Positions 46,825-57,038 of a stretch of DNA of 64,000 nt are shown here, one piece after another. The position numbers were made by a program, and so were the translations under genes. The DNA lies in contig MLHP01000002.1 in the NCBI GenBank assembly GCA_001999425.1, positions 62,001 to 126,000 of the forward strand. The letters run 5' to 3'. Under the pieces are notes generated by a model, which had not been told where the DNA came from, did no database searches, and saw only the letters and a program-made list of their open reading frames with translations. The DNA comes from Rodentibacter genomosp. 2. Lineage in GTDB: Bacteria; Pseudomonadota; Gammaproteobacteria; Enterobacterales; Pasteurellaceae. Each line of letters begins with the position of its first letter. The first letter of the stretch is position 1.

Positions 46825-46938
46825 AGTATTCCTAAATAATTTAAATGCGAACCATTATTACTGATTTTTTAGATTTTTCAACCTTGATATTATAGAATTC
46901 ACCGTCATATACAGAATAGTTTAAAAAAGGAAATATCT

Positions 46939-48978
46939 ATGACAAATCCATTACTCAATATCCAAGGGCTACCGCCTTTTTCACAAATCAAACCGGAACA
47001 CATTCAACCTGCCGTAGAAAAACTCATTCAAGATTGCCGTAACACAATAGAACAGGTGTTAAATCAACCGCACTTTACTTGGGAAAATTTCATTCTACCT
47101 TTAACGGAAGTGAGCGATCATCTAAGTCAGGCTTGGTCGCCGATTTCCCATTTAAATTCGGTAAAAAACAGTCCTGACTTACGCGAGGCCTATCAGGCTT
47201 GCTTACCTCTACTTTCTGAATATAGTACTTGGGTTGGTCAGCATAAAGGACTTTATAATGCGTATTTAGCACTCAAAAACAGTCCTGAATTTGCCACTTA
47301 TTCCGTGGCTCAAAAAAAGGCGATTGAAAATTCCTTACGGGATTTTGATCTTTCTGGTATTGCTTTATCGGAAGAAAAACAAAAACGTTATGGTGAAATT
47401 TCAGCAAGATTATCCGAACTCAGTTCTCAATTCAGTAATAATGTGCTTGATGCAACGATGGGTTGGGAAAAAGTGGTTGAAGATGAAACTGCACTCAAAG
47501 GACTACCTGAATCCGCATTGCAAGCAGCAAAACAATCCGCCGAGACTAAAGGCTTAAAAGGCTACCGTTTTACCCTTGAAATTCCAAGTTATTTACCAGT
47601 AATGACTTACTGTGAAAACCGCGTATTACGCGAAGAAATGTACCATGCTTACGCAACCCGAGCCTCAGAACAAGGCCCGAATGCCGGCAAATGGGATAAC
47701 AGCAAGATCATGGAAGAAATTCTCACCTTACGTGTAGAATTGGCAAAATTACTCGGTTTTAATACTTACACCGAACTTTCCCTTGCGACGAAAATGGCGG
47801 AAAATCCACAACAAGTGCTGGATTTCTTAGATAATTTGGCGAAACGTGCCAAACCGCAGGGTGAAAAAGAATTGGTTGAACTTAAAGCCTATTGTGAAAA
47901 AGAATTCGGTGTCACAGAACTTGAACCTTGGGATATTGGTTTTTACAGCGAAAAACAAAAACAACATCTATACGCTATCAATGATGAAGAACTTCGTCCC
48001 TACTTTCCGGAAGATCGTGTCATTTCAGGCTTATTTGAACTGATTAAGCGCATTTTCAATATCCGTGCAGTGGAACGCTTTGGTGTAGATACTTGGCACA
48101 AAGATGTGCGTTTCTTTGATCTCATTGATGAAAAAGATCAACTACGCGGTAGTTTTTATCTCGATCTTTATGCCCGCGAAAACAAGCGTGGCGGTGCATG
48201 GATGGATGATTGCATAGGTCGTAAACGCAAACTTGACGGTTCTATTCAAACACCGGTGGCATATTTAACCTGCAATTTCAACGCGCCTATTGGTGATAAG
48301 CCGGCATTATTTACCCACGATGAAGTCACTACACTTTTCCACGAATTTGGACACGGCATTCACCATATGCTCACACAAATTGACATATCTGATGTGGCGG
48401 GTATTAACGGTGTACCTTGGGATACGGTGGAATTACCAAGCCAATTTATGGAAAACTGGTGTTGGGAAGAAGAGGCGCTGGCTTTTATTTCCGGTCACTA
48501 CGAAACGGGCGAACCTTTACCAAAAGAAAAACTCGCTCAACTATTAAAAGCAAAAAACTTCCAAGCGGCAATGTTCGTGTTACGTCAGCTTGAATTCGGA
48601 ATTTTTGATTTCCGTTTACATCACACTTTTGATCCGGAAAAAATGAATCAAATTCTCGACACACTCAAAGCCGTAAAATCGCAAGTCGCGGTGATTAAAG
48701 GAGTGGACTGGGCAAGAGCACCACATAGTTTCAGCCATATTTTCGCTGGAGGCTATGCAGCAGGTTATTACAGCTACTTATGGGCGGAAGTGTTATCGGC
48801 AGATGCTTATTCCCGCTTTGAAGAAGAAGGGATTTTCAACCCAATCACAGGCAAATCCTTCCTAGATGAAATCTTAACCCGTGGTGGTTCGGAAGAACCG
48901 ATGGAACTTTTCAAACGCTTCCGAGGCCGTGAACCACAACTAGATGCCCTGTTAAGACATAAAGGTATCGCAAACTAA
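46939..48978 (+). CDS. prlC: Oligopeptidase A
   Basis: A 679-residue zinc metallopeptidase of the M3 family (OpdA) that breaks down oligopeptides, including signal-peptide fragments, in the cytoplasm. The HEXXH site is LFHEFGHGIHHM, with the third ligand glutamate in the following ENWCWEEEA helix. AAGGA lies before the ATG. Length and the N-terminal NPLLNIQGLPPFSQIKPEHIQPAVE match OpdA. It ends at a perfect palindromic terminator. Confidence 0.96.
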   Translation: MTNPLLNIQGLPPFSQIKPEHIQPAVEKLIQDCRNTIEQVLNQPHFTWENFILPLTEVSDHLSQAWSPISHLNSVKNSPDLREAYQACLPLLSEYSTWVGQHKGLYNAYLALKNSPEFATYSVAQKKAIENSLRDFDLSGIALSEEKQKRYGEISARLSELSSQFSNNVLDATMGWEKVVEDETALKGLPESALQAAKQSAETKGLKGYRFTLEIPSYLPVMTYCENRVLREEMYHAYATRASEQGPNAGKWDNSKIMEEILTLRVELAKLLGFNTYTELSLATKMAENPQQVLDFLDNLAKRAKPQGEKELVELKAYCEKEFGVTELEPWDIGFYSEKQKQHLYAINDEELRPYFPEDRVISGLFELIKRIFNIRAVERFGVDTWHKDVRFFDLIDEKDQLRGSFYLDLYARENKRGGAWMDDCIGRKRKLDGSIQTPVAYLTCNFNAPIGDKPALFTHDEVTTLFHEFGHGIHHMLTQIDISDVAGINGVPWDTVELPSQFMENWCWEEEALAFISGHYETGEPLPKEKLAQLLKAKNFQAAMFVLRQLEFGIFDFRLHHTFDPEKMNQILDTLKAVKSQVAVIKGVDWARAPHSFSHIFAGGYAAGYYSYLWAEVLSADAYSRFEEEGIFNPITGKSFLDEILTRGGSEEPMELFKRFRGREPQLDALLRHKGIAN

Positions 48979-48985
48979 TCCAACA

Positions 48986-49011
48986 AAGCCCTGAATATTC
49001 AGGGCTTTTTT
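48986..49011 (+). terminator. Terminator of prlC
   Basis: Perfect palindrome AAGCCCTGAAT / ATTCAGGGCTT followed by six T residues. The following gap to 49328 holds one uptake signal (49019-49027), a 65-codon frame I do not trust, and the fabB terminator. Confidence 0.85.
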
Positions 49012-49276
49012 ATGGGTAAAGTGCGGTCAAATTTATCGGTGTTTTGGTATTCTCACTTGAAAAAACGACTACTTCCGGTATCTAATGGTGAGAATGGATT
49101 GGCTATCTTTTTCACAAGCAAATACGGCGGCAAGTTTTGGTGGGATGAGAAGAATAAAACCACAGTCCTGCTGATAAGAATAAAGGTTCAGTACCATATA
49201 AGTGATTAGCACAAGCTTCATGTACTAATTTAAAGTATCGAAAGAGTGATTCGAGGTAGAAAAAATCATATTAAAA

Positions 49277-49305
49277 AAATCGCACGATATTGCTACCGTG
49301 CGATT
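49277..49305 (-). terminator. Terminator of fabB
   Basis: AATCGCACG pairs with CGTGCGATT; on the minus strand seven T residues follow. Confidence 0.8.
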
Positions 49306-49328
49306 TTCCTTTTGATTAGCACATTTGA

Positions 49329-50549
49329 TTAACCATTGTAACGTTTGAAAATTAACGTCGCATTCGTACCGCCAAAACCGAAACTATTTGACATGACGGT
49401 TTGCAAACCGGCATTTTCTTTCGTTTCTGTCACGATATTGCAACCTTCCGCCGCTTCATCTAAGGTTTCAATATTAATGCTTGGAGCAATAAAATCATTA
49501 TCCAGCATTAATAAGGTATAAATGGCTTCATGCGCACCAGCCGCCCCTAACGAGTGACCGGTCATTGATTTAGTGGATGAAATTGCCGGCACATTGGCAC
49601 CAAATACACTTTTGATTGCGCCCAATTCTTTCGCATCACCAACCGGAGTTGAAGTGCCGTGAACATTAATGTAATCAATTGGCGTATCCACCGTTGCCAT
49701 CGCTTGTTTCATACAACGTTCTGCCCCTTCACCGCTTGGCGCAACCATATCATAGCCATCTGAAGTGGCGCCATAGCCCACGATTTCCGCATAAATTTTT
49801 GCTCCGCGAGCAAGAGCGTGTTCTAACTCTTCCACCACTACAATCGCACCACCACCGGCAATCACGAAACCATCACGATTGGCATCGTAAGCACGAGACG
49901 CTTTTTCCGGTGTATCATTATATTTGGTGGAAACCGCTCCCATTGCGTCAAATTCAGTCGCACATTCCCAAGATAACTCTTCCGCACCACCTGCAAATAC
50001 CACATCTTGTTTACCTAATTGAATCAATTCTAATGCGTGACCAATACAATGTGCCGAAGTCGCACAAGCGGAGCTAATAGAATAGCTGACACCACGGATT
50101 TTATAAGGGGTTGCCAAACAAGCAGAAACGCTGGAAGCCATGGTTTTTGTTACGGCATACGGGCCGATTGCCTTCACACCACGCGGACCACGCGCTGCAT
50201 CACAGGCAATTAGTTGATTATGCGCAGAGCCTGTACCTGCCCCGATAACTAAACCGGTACGATCATTTGATACCTGTTCTTCCGTTAATCCCGCGTCTTC
50301 AATCGCTTCACGCATAGAAAGATAAGCATAAGCCGCCGCATCACCCATAAAACGATACACTTTACGATCAATATGTTCACTTGGATCCAATTTAATCGTA
50401 CCCGCAACCTGACTACGCATTTTCATTTCAACAAATTCAGGTACAACCTCAATACCTGATTTTCCTGCTTTTAGTGAGGCAAGCACTTCTTCTTTATTGT
50501 TACCGATACTGGAAATAATACCAAAGCCTGTAATTACAGCTCTTTTCAT
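49329..50549 (-). CDS. fabB: 3-oxoacyl-[acyl-carrier-protein] synthase I
   Basis: A 406-residue condensing enzyme of fatty acid elongation, needed for unsaturated chains. The Cys-His-His active site is visible: [25 protein letters not shown] and [17 protein letters not shown], with the glycine-rich [14 protein letters not shown] near the end. KAS I (FabB) and not KAS II is inferred from overall similarity and length. GGAA lies 8 bp before the ATG. Divergent from mnmC across 188 bp. Confidence 0.95.
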   Translation of the reverse strand: MKRAVITGFGIISSIGNNKEEVLASLKAGKSGIEVVPEFVEMKMRSQVAGTIKLDPSEHIDRKVYRFMGDAAAYAYLSMREAIEDAGLTEEQVSNDRTGLVIGAGTGSAHNQLIACDAARGPRGVKAIGPYAVTKTMASSVSACLATPYKIRGVSYSISSACATSAHCIGHALELIQLGKQDVVFAGGAEELSWECATEFDAMGAVSTKYNDTPEKASRAYDANRDGFVIAGGGAIVVVEELEHALARGAKIYAEIVGYGATSDGYDMVAPSGEGAERCMKQAMATVDTPIDYINVHGTSTPVGDAKELGAIKSVFGANVPAISSTKSMTGHSLGAAGAHEAIYTLLMLDNDFIAPSINIETLDEAAEGCNIVTETKENAGLQTVMSNSFGFGGTNATLIFKRYNG

Positions 50550-50737
50550 TGCGTCTTCCTTTTTGTTTTATATGTCAAAATAACGGCTCAAAACTACTAC
50601 GAAATAAAAATATTTCAAGTAATAATTCATTTGTTCGACCAGTTAGAGACTATAAAATTCATACCGCCAACAAATTTCAATAAGCCGGAAAATTCCGTTA
50701 TTATAAGTCAATTCAATAATGCAAGAAAGGAATAAAA

Positions 50738-52747
50738 ATGCTCGCCGTTCAGTATGCAGACATTCATTTTAATGAACAACATACCCCCGTTTCCAACCAA
50801 TTTGATGATGTTTATTTTTCCAATTACGATGGATTGGCAGAAACGGATTATGTATTTTTGCAGGGCAATCAATTATGGGAACGTTGGCAAGATCATCAAC
50901 ATACTCACTTCACCATTGCAGAAACCGGTTTTGGTACAGGGTTAAATTTTTTTACCACTATCCAATTATTTCGAGAATTTCGCAAAAAATATGTCAATGC
51001 ACCTCTCAAACGCCTCTACTTCATTTCTTTTGAAAAATATCCGCTAAAACCGACCGCTCTTCAGCAAGCCCATTCGGCATATCCGCAATTTGTCGAATTA
51101 AGCCAACATTTGCAATGCTACTGGCGCTCACCGATTAAAGGCTGTCAACGCATTCATTTTGATGAAACCACCCTTGATTTATGGTTTGGTGATGTAACAG
51201 AAAATTTACCGCAACTTGGCGATTATATGAATAATCGCATTGATGCTTGGTTTTTAGACGGATTCGCACCAAGCAAAAATCCGGATATGTGGAACGAAAA
51301 CTTATATATCCAAATGTATCGGTTCACCAAATCGAATGGTACTTTTGCCACCTTCACCGCCTCAAGTGCGGTCAGAAAAGGATTAGCATCGGCAGGTTTT
51401 GCAGTCCAAAAACGTAAAGGTTTTGGCAAAAAACGGGAGTGCCTAAGCGGACAAAAAACACAAGCAAAACCGACCGCACTTTCATCCCCTTGGTATTTAC
51501 CCCAACCGGCGTCCCTGAAAAAGCAAGACATTGCGATTATTGGTGGGGGCATTGCCTCGCTCTGTACCGCTATATCATTACTTCAACGCGGTGCCGATAT
51601 CACCCTTTATTGTGAAGATGAACAACTCGCCCTCAATGCTTCCGGCAATAAACAAGGCGCGTTTTATCCTCAACTGAGCGATGATAATCCTCTCACCGTC
51701 CGTTTTTATCTTCATGCCTTTTCCTACGGCAAACAATTACTGGATTGGGCAATAAAACAAGGTATTGAATTTGAATATGAATTTTGTGGCGTGGCATTAT
51801 GTGCCTATAACGAAAAAAGTGCGGTCAAATTGGAAAAAATTTCCCAATTAGGCTTATCTAATGAAATATTTGAAATGCTCAATACTGAGACATTAAGCGA
51901 AAAAGTCGGTTTACCTCTTCCTTGTGGCGGTGGATTTATTCCTCAAGGTGCTTGGCTTGCTCCTCGCCAATTTGTGCAAAATACCTTTTCGCTACTTAAA
52001 AAATGCGGTGTAAAAATCAAAACCTCACAAAAAATTACCGCACTTTCCCAAACCCAATCCGGTTGGCAAGTGCATAATTGCCGAAATGACAGCATAGAAC
52101 ACGAGGTTGTGATACTCGCCAACGGCTATAAAATCACGGATTTTGTTCAAACGGAAAAACTTCCGCTCTACCCTATTCGCGGACAAGTGAGCCAAATTCC
52201 CACTTCCGAAAATTTACTAAAACTAAAGTCCGTACTTTGTTACGATGGCTATCTCACACCGGTAGATCACGCCAAAACCAGCCATTGTCTTGGTGCAAGT
52301 CATATACGGGATAATACGGATCATCGCTTTAGCGAACAAGAACAACGAGAAAACCAACAGAAACTGCAACAAAATATTGCGCAAAGTTGGACACAAGATG
52401 TGGATACCTCGGGCAATTTGGCACGCATGGGGATTCGTTGTTCTGTGCGTGATCTCGCCCCAATGGTAGGAAATGTCCCTAATTTCACCCGACAACACGA
52501 AGATTATCACAACCTATTTAATCTCCGTCGCCGTAAGCAAACTATTCCAAGTGCGGTCAATTTCCCCAACCTTTTTCTAGTTGCCGCATTAGGATCACGC
52601 GGATTAACCTCCGCCCCTTTATTAGGCGAAACTTTAGCATCATTAATTTATGGCGAACCCTTACCTTTAGGGGAAGAGATTATACAAAACCTATCCGCCA
52701 ACCGTTCTTGGGTGAGAAAGTGGTTGAAAGGCTCAGAAGTGAAATAA
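50738..52747 (+). CDS. mnmC: Bifunctional tRNA modification enzyme MnmC
   Basis: A 669-residue fusion that finishes mnm5s2U at the wobble position of certain tRNAs. The N-terminal methyltransferase domain (about 1-250) shows [14 protein letters not shown] and the [17 protein letters not shown] motif; the C-terminal FAD oxidoreductase (about 260-669) shows [22 protein letters not shown]. The FAD part removes the carboxymethyl group, then the methyltransferase adds a methyl. AAGGAA lies before the ATG. Five exact uptake signals occur within the gene. Confidence 0.96.
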   Translation: MLAVQYADIHFNEQHTPVSNQFDDVYFSNYDGLAETDYVFLQGNQLWERWQDHQHTHFTIAETGFGTGLNFFTTIQLFREFRKKYVNAPLKRLYFISFEKYPLKPTALQQAHSAYPQFVELSQHLQCYWRSPIKGCQRIHFDETTLDLWFGDVTENLPQLGDYMNNRIDAWFLDGFAPSKNPDMWNENLYIQMYRFTKSNGTFATFTASSAVRKGLASAGFAVQKRKGFGKKRECLSGQKTQAKPTALSSPWYLPQPASLKKQDIAIIGGGIASLCTAISLLQRGADITLYCEDEQLALNASGNKQGAFYPQLSDDNPLTVRFYLHAFSYGKQLLDWAIKQGIEFEYEFCGVALCAYNEKSAVKLEKISQLGLSNEIFEMLNTETLSEKVGLPLPCGGGFIPQGAWLAPRQFVQNTFSLLKKCGVKIKTSQKITALSQTQSGWQVHNCRNDSIEHEVVILANGYKITDFVQTEKLPLYPIRGQVSQIPTSENLLKLKSVLCYDGYLTPVDHAKTSHCLGASHIRDNTDHRFSEQEQRENQQKLQQNIAQSWTQDVDTSGNLARMGIRCSVRDLAPMVGNVPNFTRQHEDYHNLFNLRRRKQTIPSAVNFPNLFLVAALGSRGLTSAPLLGETLASLIYGEPLPLGEEIIQNLSANRSWVRKWLKGSEVK

Positions 52748-52758
52748 TGCTTTCCTTA

Positions 52759-52796
52759 AAAAAGCCTATCTTTCAAGTGAAAATAGGCTTTCTTTT
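52759..52796. terminator. Terminator between convergent mnmC and araA
   Basis: AAAGCCTAT pairs with ATAGGCTTT, extended by TTTC / GAAA, with A and T tracts outside. Confidence 0.78.
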
Positions 52797-52816
52797 CAGA
52801 AAATAGAGACGAAAAA

Positions 52817-54304
52817 TTATTTATAACTTAATTCATTCCAACGTAACTCATTTTTTAATTGAGCAAGTTCTGTATTTTCATTGATATGAATAAACTCAAT
52901 ATCAAAATATTCTGCAAACATGCGTAACATATCGGCATCCGCATCCAAGCTAAATGCACTATGGTGCGCACCGCCGGCTAAAATCCAAGCTTGAGTCCCA
53001 ACCTCAAAATTAGGCTTAAGCTGCCAAAAAGCATGTCCAACCGGCAAATTAGGCATATCTTGCGGTTTTTCTACCACATCCAAATCAGCAACAACCATAC
53101 GGAATCGATTTCCCATATCAACAATGGTTGCATTCACCGCACGACCGGTTTTTGCTGTGAAAATCAAACGGGTTGGATCTTCTTTGCCGCCAATACCAAG
53201 CGGTTTTATATCTAACAGAGGTTTATCATCAGTAATGGAAGGACAAACTTCCAACATATGTGCACCAAGTACCACTTCATTATTTTCGGCTAAATGATAG
53301 GTATAATCTTCCATAAAAGAACTGCCTTTTGGCAATCCATACCCCATGACTTTTATTGCCCGAACCAACGCAGCAGTTTTCCAGTCTCCTTCAGCACCAA
53401 ATCCATAACCTTGTTGCATTAAACGTTGTACCGGTAATCCCGGTAATTGTTTCATATTATGTAGATTTTCAAATGTATCCGTAAAGGCTTTAAAACCACC
53501 CTTATCTAAAAAACGTTTTAGCCCCAATTCAATTTTCGCCGTATCAAAAAGTGCGGTACGTTTTTCACCATTTTTTTGTAATTTAGCACTGATTAGGTAT
53601 TCTTTTTCATACTCTTTAACCAATATTTCTGCCTCTTCATCAGTGACTGCATGAATACTCTCAACCAACTGATAGACACCATAACCATTAACGCTGTAAC
53701 CAAATTTGATCTGGGCTTCAACTTTATCTCCCTCTGTTACAGCAACTTGCCGCATATTGTCACCAAAACGTGCAATACGTAAATGTTGTTGATCATAAAT
53801 TGCGGCTAAAACACGTTGCCAACGATTAATTTTTTCTAACACAGCGGCATTTTTCCAATGTCCCACAACAATGTTTCTGGCTTTACGTAAACGGGATACC
53901 AAAAAACCAAATTCACGATCGCCATGTGCGGTTTGGTGAAGGTTCATATAATCCATGTCAATCTCATTCCAAGGAATAAATTGATTAAATTGGGTATGAA
54001 ATTGTAATAATGGTTTGTTTAACTGAGTTAAACCCGTAATCCACATTTTTGCCGGTGAAAACGTATGCATCCATGAAATAATTCCGACGCAGTGATCTTG
54101 GTTATTCGCCGCTTGGCAAATTGATAAAATTTCTTCCGGTGAAGTAGCCAATTCTTTTAGCTTAATTTTGATAAATGGATTTTGCTGATTCAAATACTCT
54201 GTGATTTTCATGGCATTTTGTTTTACTTGTTGCAGCGCTTCATCACCGTATAAATGTTGGCTCCCTACAACAAACCAAACTTCCAGATTTTTAATAAATT
54301 CCAT
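52817..54304 (-). CDS. araA: L-arabinose isomerase
   Basis: A 495-residue enzyme converting L-arabinose to L-ribulose. The start EVWFVVGSQHLYGDEAL, the middle GYGFGAEGDWKTAALVRAIKVM with the catalytic and metal-binding glutamates, and GGAHHSAFSLDADADMLR near the end are typical. Three ATG codons follow each other; GGAG is best placed for the third (54304). It lies 9 bp after the kinase gene and is the last gene of the arabinose locus. It contains the only exact uptake signal in the locus (53549-53557). Confidence 0.96.
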   Translation of the reverse strand: MEFIKNLEVWFVVGSQHLYGDEALQQVKQNAMKITEYLNQQNPFIKIKLKELATSPEEILSICQAANNQDHCVGIISWMHTFSPAKMWITGLTQLNKPLLQFHTQFNQFIPWNEIDMDYMNLHQTAHGDREFGFLVSRLRKARNIVVGHWKNAAVLEKINRWQRVLAAIYDQQHLRIARFGDNMRQVAVTEGDKVEAQIKFGYSVNGYGVYQLVESIHAVTDEEAEILVKEYEKEYLISAKLQKNGEKRTALFDTAKIELGLKRFLDKGGFKAFTDTFENLHNMKQLPGLPVQRLMQQGYGFGAEGDWKTAALVRAIKVMGYGLPKGSSFMEDYTYHLAENNEVVLGAHMLEVCPSITDDKPLLDIKPLGIGGKEDPTRLIFTAKTGRAVNATIVDMGNRFRMVVADLDVVEKPQDMPNLPVGHAFWQLKPNFEVGTQAWILAGGAHHSAFSLDADADMLRMFAEYFDIEFIHINENTELAQLKNELRWNELSYK

Positions 54305-54313
54305 CATCATCTC

Positions 54314-55915
54314 CTATGATATCGTTAAAATTTTTGTATTAATGGCCTCTTGAACAATAGAAAGCCCCTGAGAATAACGTTTAATAAATTCGTTATAGCC
54401 ACGAACCATCTCAATTTCCGGATAAACAATCTCTTTATTGCAGCTAACAAAAATGTCTTCATCTAGGTAGGTTTCAAGAGATTTATGCTGATATGAAAGA
54501 TAATTGGCTAATAATGCAATTCCCCACGCCCCTCCCTCAGTCGCTGATTCCATTACCGCAATAGGCACATTGAGTGCGGAAGCCAAAATTTTTTGTGCAA
54601 TACCTCTTGTTTTGAAAATACCGCCATGGGCTAAAATTTGTTGGATTTTGACTTGTTCCCGTTGCAATAAAATATCCATACCAAGTTTCATTGCTCCAAA
54701 AGCAGTATAAAGATGGACCCGAATAAAATTGGCTAAATTAAAATTTGCCTTCATCGGATGTAGAAACATAGGGCAACCTTCATTTAAGCCAACACCATGC
54801 TCTCCGGAATAAAAGCCATAGGCAAGCAAATTGCCACAGTTATCCTCCCCCTCTAACGCTTTTGTAAATAGGGTTTCATAAAGTTTGCTTTGACTCACAT
54901 CTACACCAAATGCAGCCAAACATTCACCGAATAAACCAACCCAAGCATTAATATCTGATGTACAATTATTGGCGTGTGCCATCGCAACTAGTTTACCGCT
55001 CGGCGTAGTCACCATATCTAATTGTTCATGTACTCTAGATAGTTCTTTTTCCAATACAATCATGGCAAAAGCGGAGGTTCCGGCTGAAATATTTCCGCTT
55101 TTTTCTCTGATACTGTTAGTTGCGACCATACCGGTTCCTGCGTCCCCTTCCGGTGGGCAAAGCGGGATACCGGCTTGTAATCCACCACTTGGATCAAGCA
55201 ATTTAGCACCGGATTCTGTCAATAACCCTGCGTATCCTCCGGCACTGACTACTTTGGGTAAAATATGACGAATCGTCCAGGGATAATCTAATTCACTAAT
55301 AAGCCGCTCAAATTGATCTAACATTTTTTGATTAAAATCATGCGTTTGAATATCAATAGGAAACATCCCTGAAGCCTCACAAATTCCTAAGACTTTTTCA
55401 TCAGTTAATTTCCAATGAACATAACCTGCCAACGTTGTTAAAAAATCAATATTCGATACGTGCTCTTCTTTATTTAAAATGGCTTGATATAAATGAGAAA
55501 TGCTCCAACGTTGCGGAATGTTATATTGAAAAAGTGCAGTTAATTTTTCAGAAGATTTTGACGTGATATTATTACGCCAAGTACGGAAAAAAGTCAGCTG
55601 ATTGCCTTCTTTATCGAATGGTATATAACCATGCATCATGCCACTAATACCAATTGCTTTCGCAGACCTAATAACAACATTGTATTGTTTTTTCACGGAT
55701 TCGGAGAGCGAGGCATAGGCACATTGTAATCCCCGCCAAATTTCTTTTTGAGGATAAGTCCAAATACCATCAATAAGATGATTTTCCCATTCAAATTCGC
55801 CTTTGGCTAAAATATTTCCTTTGCTATCAATTAACACCGATTTAATTCTTGTTGAACCAAATTCAATACCAATAGAAATATTGCCCTCTTCAATTATTTG
55901 TTTAATCTTTTGCAT
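54314..55915 (-). CDS. FGGY-family sugar kinase, probable L-ribulokinase of non-AraB type
   Basis: A 533-residue kinase of the FGGY family. The N-terminal phosphate loop GIEFGSTRIKSVLID, the GISGMMHGYIPF segment, the EGDAGTGMVATNSIREKSGNISAGTSAFAMIV core and the C-terminal LAHGGIFKTRGIAQKILASAL are visible. It does not follow E. coli AraB, which has different N-terminal, substrate and C-terminal sequences; it looks more like the second kind of ribulokinase reported in Clostridium and found next to araA in other phyla. Between araC and araA, L-ribulose is the obvious substrate, but this is inference. I chose the ATG at 55915, with AAGGTG before it; GTG codons upstream are in frame. Confidence 0.82.
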   Translation of the reverse strand: MQKIKQIIEEGNISIGIEFGSTRIKSVLIDSKGNILAKGEFEWENHLIDGIWTYPQKEIWRGLQCAYASLSESVKKQYNVVIRSAKAIGISGMMHGYIPFDKEGNQLTFFRTWRNNITSKSSEKLTALFQYNIPQRWSISHLYQAILNKEEHVSNIDFLTTLAGYVHWKLTDEKVLGICEASGMFPIDIQTHDFNQKMLDQFERLISELDYPWTIRHILPKVVSAGGYAGLLTESGAKLLDPSGGLQAGIPLCPPEGDAGTGMVATNSIREKSGNISAGTSAFAMIVLEKELSRVHEQLDMVTTPSGKLVAMAHANNCTSDINAWVGLFGECLAAFGVDVSQSKLYETLFTKALEGEDNCGNLLAYGFYSGEHGVGLNEGCPMFLHPMKANFNLANFIRVHLYTAFGAMKLGMDILLQREQVKIQQILAHGGIFKTRGIAQKILASALNVPIAVMESATEGGAWGIALLANYLSYQHKSLETYLDEDIFVSCNKEIVYPEIEMVRGYNEFIKRYSQGLSIVQEAINTKILTIS

Positions 55916-55977
55916 TGCCACCACCTTTATTCCCCAAACGAATTAACAGTAGATTAACGATTTTTTTAACGAATCGT

Positions 55978-56015
55978 TAGACAACGATAGGCTACAAATA
56001 TGGACAAAAAAGTTG
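55978..56015 (-). promoter_or_regulatory. AraC-binding direct repeat (araI1-I2-like) upstream of the kinase-araA operon
   Basis: On the minus strand, CAACTTTTTTGTCCATA (56015 to 55999) matches 13 of 17 bases of E. coli araI1, and TAGCCTATCGTTGTCTA (55994 to 55978) matches about 9 of 17 of araI2. They are 4 bp apart and in the E. coli orientation. By that geometry the start would be near 55946 and the -10 near 55953-55958 (GTTAAT). A palindrome TAACGAATCGTTA (55967-55979) overlaps. A weak CRP-like site TGAGA-N6-TCAAA is at 56028-56043. Confidence 0.6.
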
Positions 56016-56045
56016 CATAAGAAAATATGAGAACTCGATCAAATT

Positions 56046-56903
56046 TTATCTTGAATCCCGAAAACGAGAAGGGCTCAAACCAGTGTAACGTTTAAAGATT
56101 CGTGAAAAATATAATTGATCGTCATAACCTAATTGGCGGGCAATATGATAAATAGGTTCGCCAGAAGCATGTAATAAATGTTTTGCTTTAATCATTCTTT
56201 GCTCTTCCCGCCATTTTACGATACTTGTGCCAATTTGCTGGGCAAATAAGTGGGTGAGTCGAGAGGTGGACATACAAGCCTGCTTGGCTATTTCATTAAT
56301 CGTATAGTTTTTATCAATATTATCGGAAATAAAATGGCAAGTTTCGAGTATTCGGGGATCAAGCATTCTTTGTTTATTTGCCGGGTCAAATCGAAAACAA
56401 CGAATTAATAACTGTTCCAACAAACACATTGAGATAGCTTCCGAAAGTGGATCATCAGAATTATATTCCGCTTCAATCTGTAAAAATAAAGAGAGAATCT
56501 CTTGATAGCGTTGTTCATCGGGAATGGTCAGTCTTCCTACATTATTAACCGTATCAGTCCATTTAACCCAATCCAGCCAAAATGCTCTCGGGCGAAAATA
56601 AATCCATTGATGGTGCCAACTTGGCGAATTATTGGCTCGATGGTAATAATGAACAGCATTTGGCGGAAATAAAAGCAAATCCCTGACTTGGCAATGAAAT
56701 GCCTCTTTCCCTTGAAATATTCGCCCCTCTCCTTTTGTTGTGAGATTAATGATATATCCCCTCATTCCATGAGGACGGTTAATCGTAAAATCCAACTCAC
56801 TATTTTCTTCAATCGGTGTACAACCGGCAACTAAATAGGCGTTAAAGTTATAGCCGGGTAATAATGGATTCTGTTGAACATTATTTTTATTTCTTATTTT
56901 CAT
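56046..56903 (-). CDS. araC: Arabinose operon regulator AraC
   Basis: A 285-residue regulator close to E. coli AraC. The N-terminal sugar-binding cupin is seen in PLLPGYNFNAYLVAGCTPIEENSELDF, RPHGMRGYIINLTTKGEG and HHQWIYFRPRAFWLDW; the C-terminal domain has two helix-turn-helices (INEIAKQACMSTSRLTHLFAQQIG and IARQLGYDDQLYFSRIFKRYTG). It would activate araFGH and the kinase-araA operon with arabinose. I chose the ATG at 56903; one seven codons upstream (56924) is also possible. It lies between araH and the kinase on the same strand, not divergent as in E. coli. Confidence 0.94.
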   Translation of the reverse strand: MKIRNKNNVQQNPLLPGYNFNAYLVAGCTPIEENSELDFTINRPHGMRGYIINLTTKGEGRIFQGKEAFHCQVRDLLLFPPNAVHYYHRANNSPSWHHQWIYFRPRAFWLDWVKWTDTVNNVGRLTIPDEQRYQEILSLFLQIEAEYNSDDPLSEAISMCLLEQLLIRCFRFDPANKQRMLDPRILETCHFISDNIDKNYTINEIAKQACMSTSRLTHLFAQQIGTSIVKWREEQRMIKAKHLLHASGEPIYHIARQLGYDDQLYFSRIFKRYTGLSPSRFRDSR

Positions 56904-56995
56904 ACTATCTTTTAAATTGCACATACTACTTAAGGTATTGTTCTAACAAAAATTAGTTCATCAACATAGATATAATACAGATGAAGATAAAGCAA

Positions 56996-57021
56996 AATGC
57001 GGAGAATAAACCATCCGCATT
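56996..57021 (-). terminator. Terminator of araFGH
   Basis: AATGCGGA pairs with TCCGCATT around a ten-base loop; on the minus strand TTTGCTTT follows. It separates araH from araC, which then needs its own promoter (a candidate TTGCTT-N17-TATCTA follows the hairpin). Confidence 0.7.
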
Positions 57022-57038
57022 ATTGCCTATTCACATTT

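Noticed and set aside
49012-49209. 65-codon forward frame after prlC
   Set aside because: It starts within the T tail of the prlC terminator, contains an uptake signal near its start, has no ribosome binding site and resembles no protein I know.
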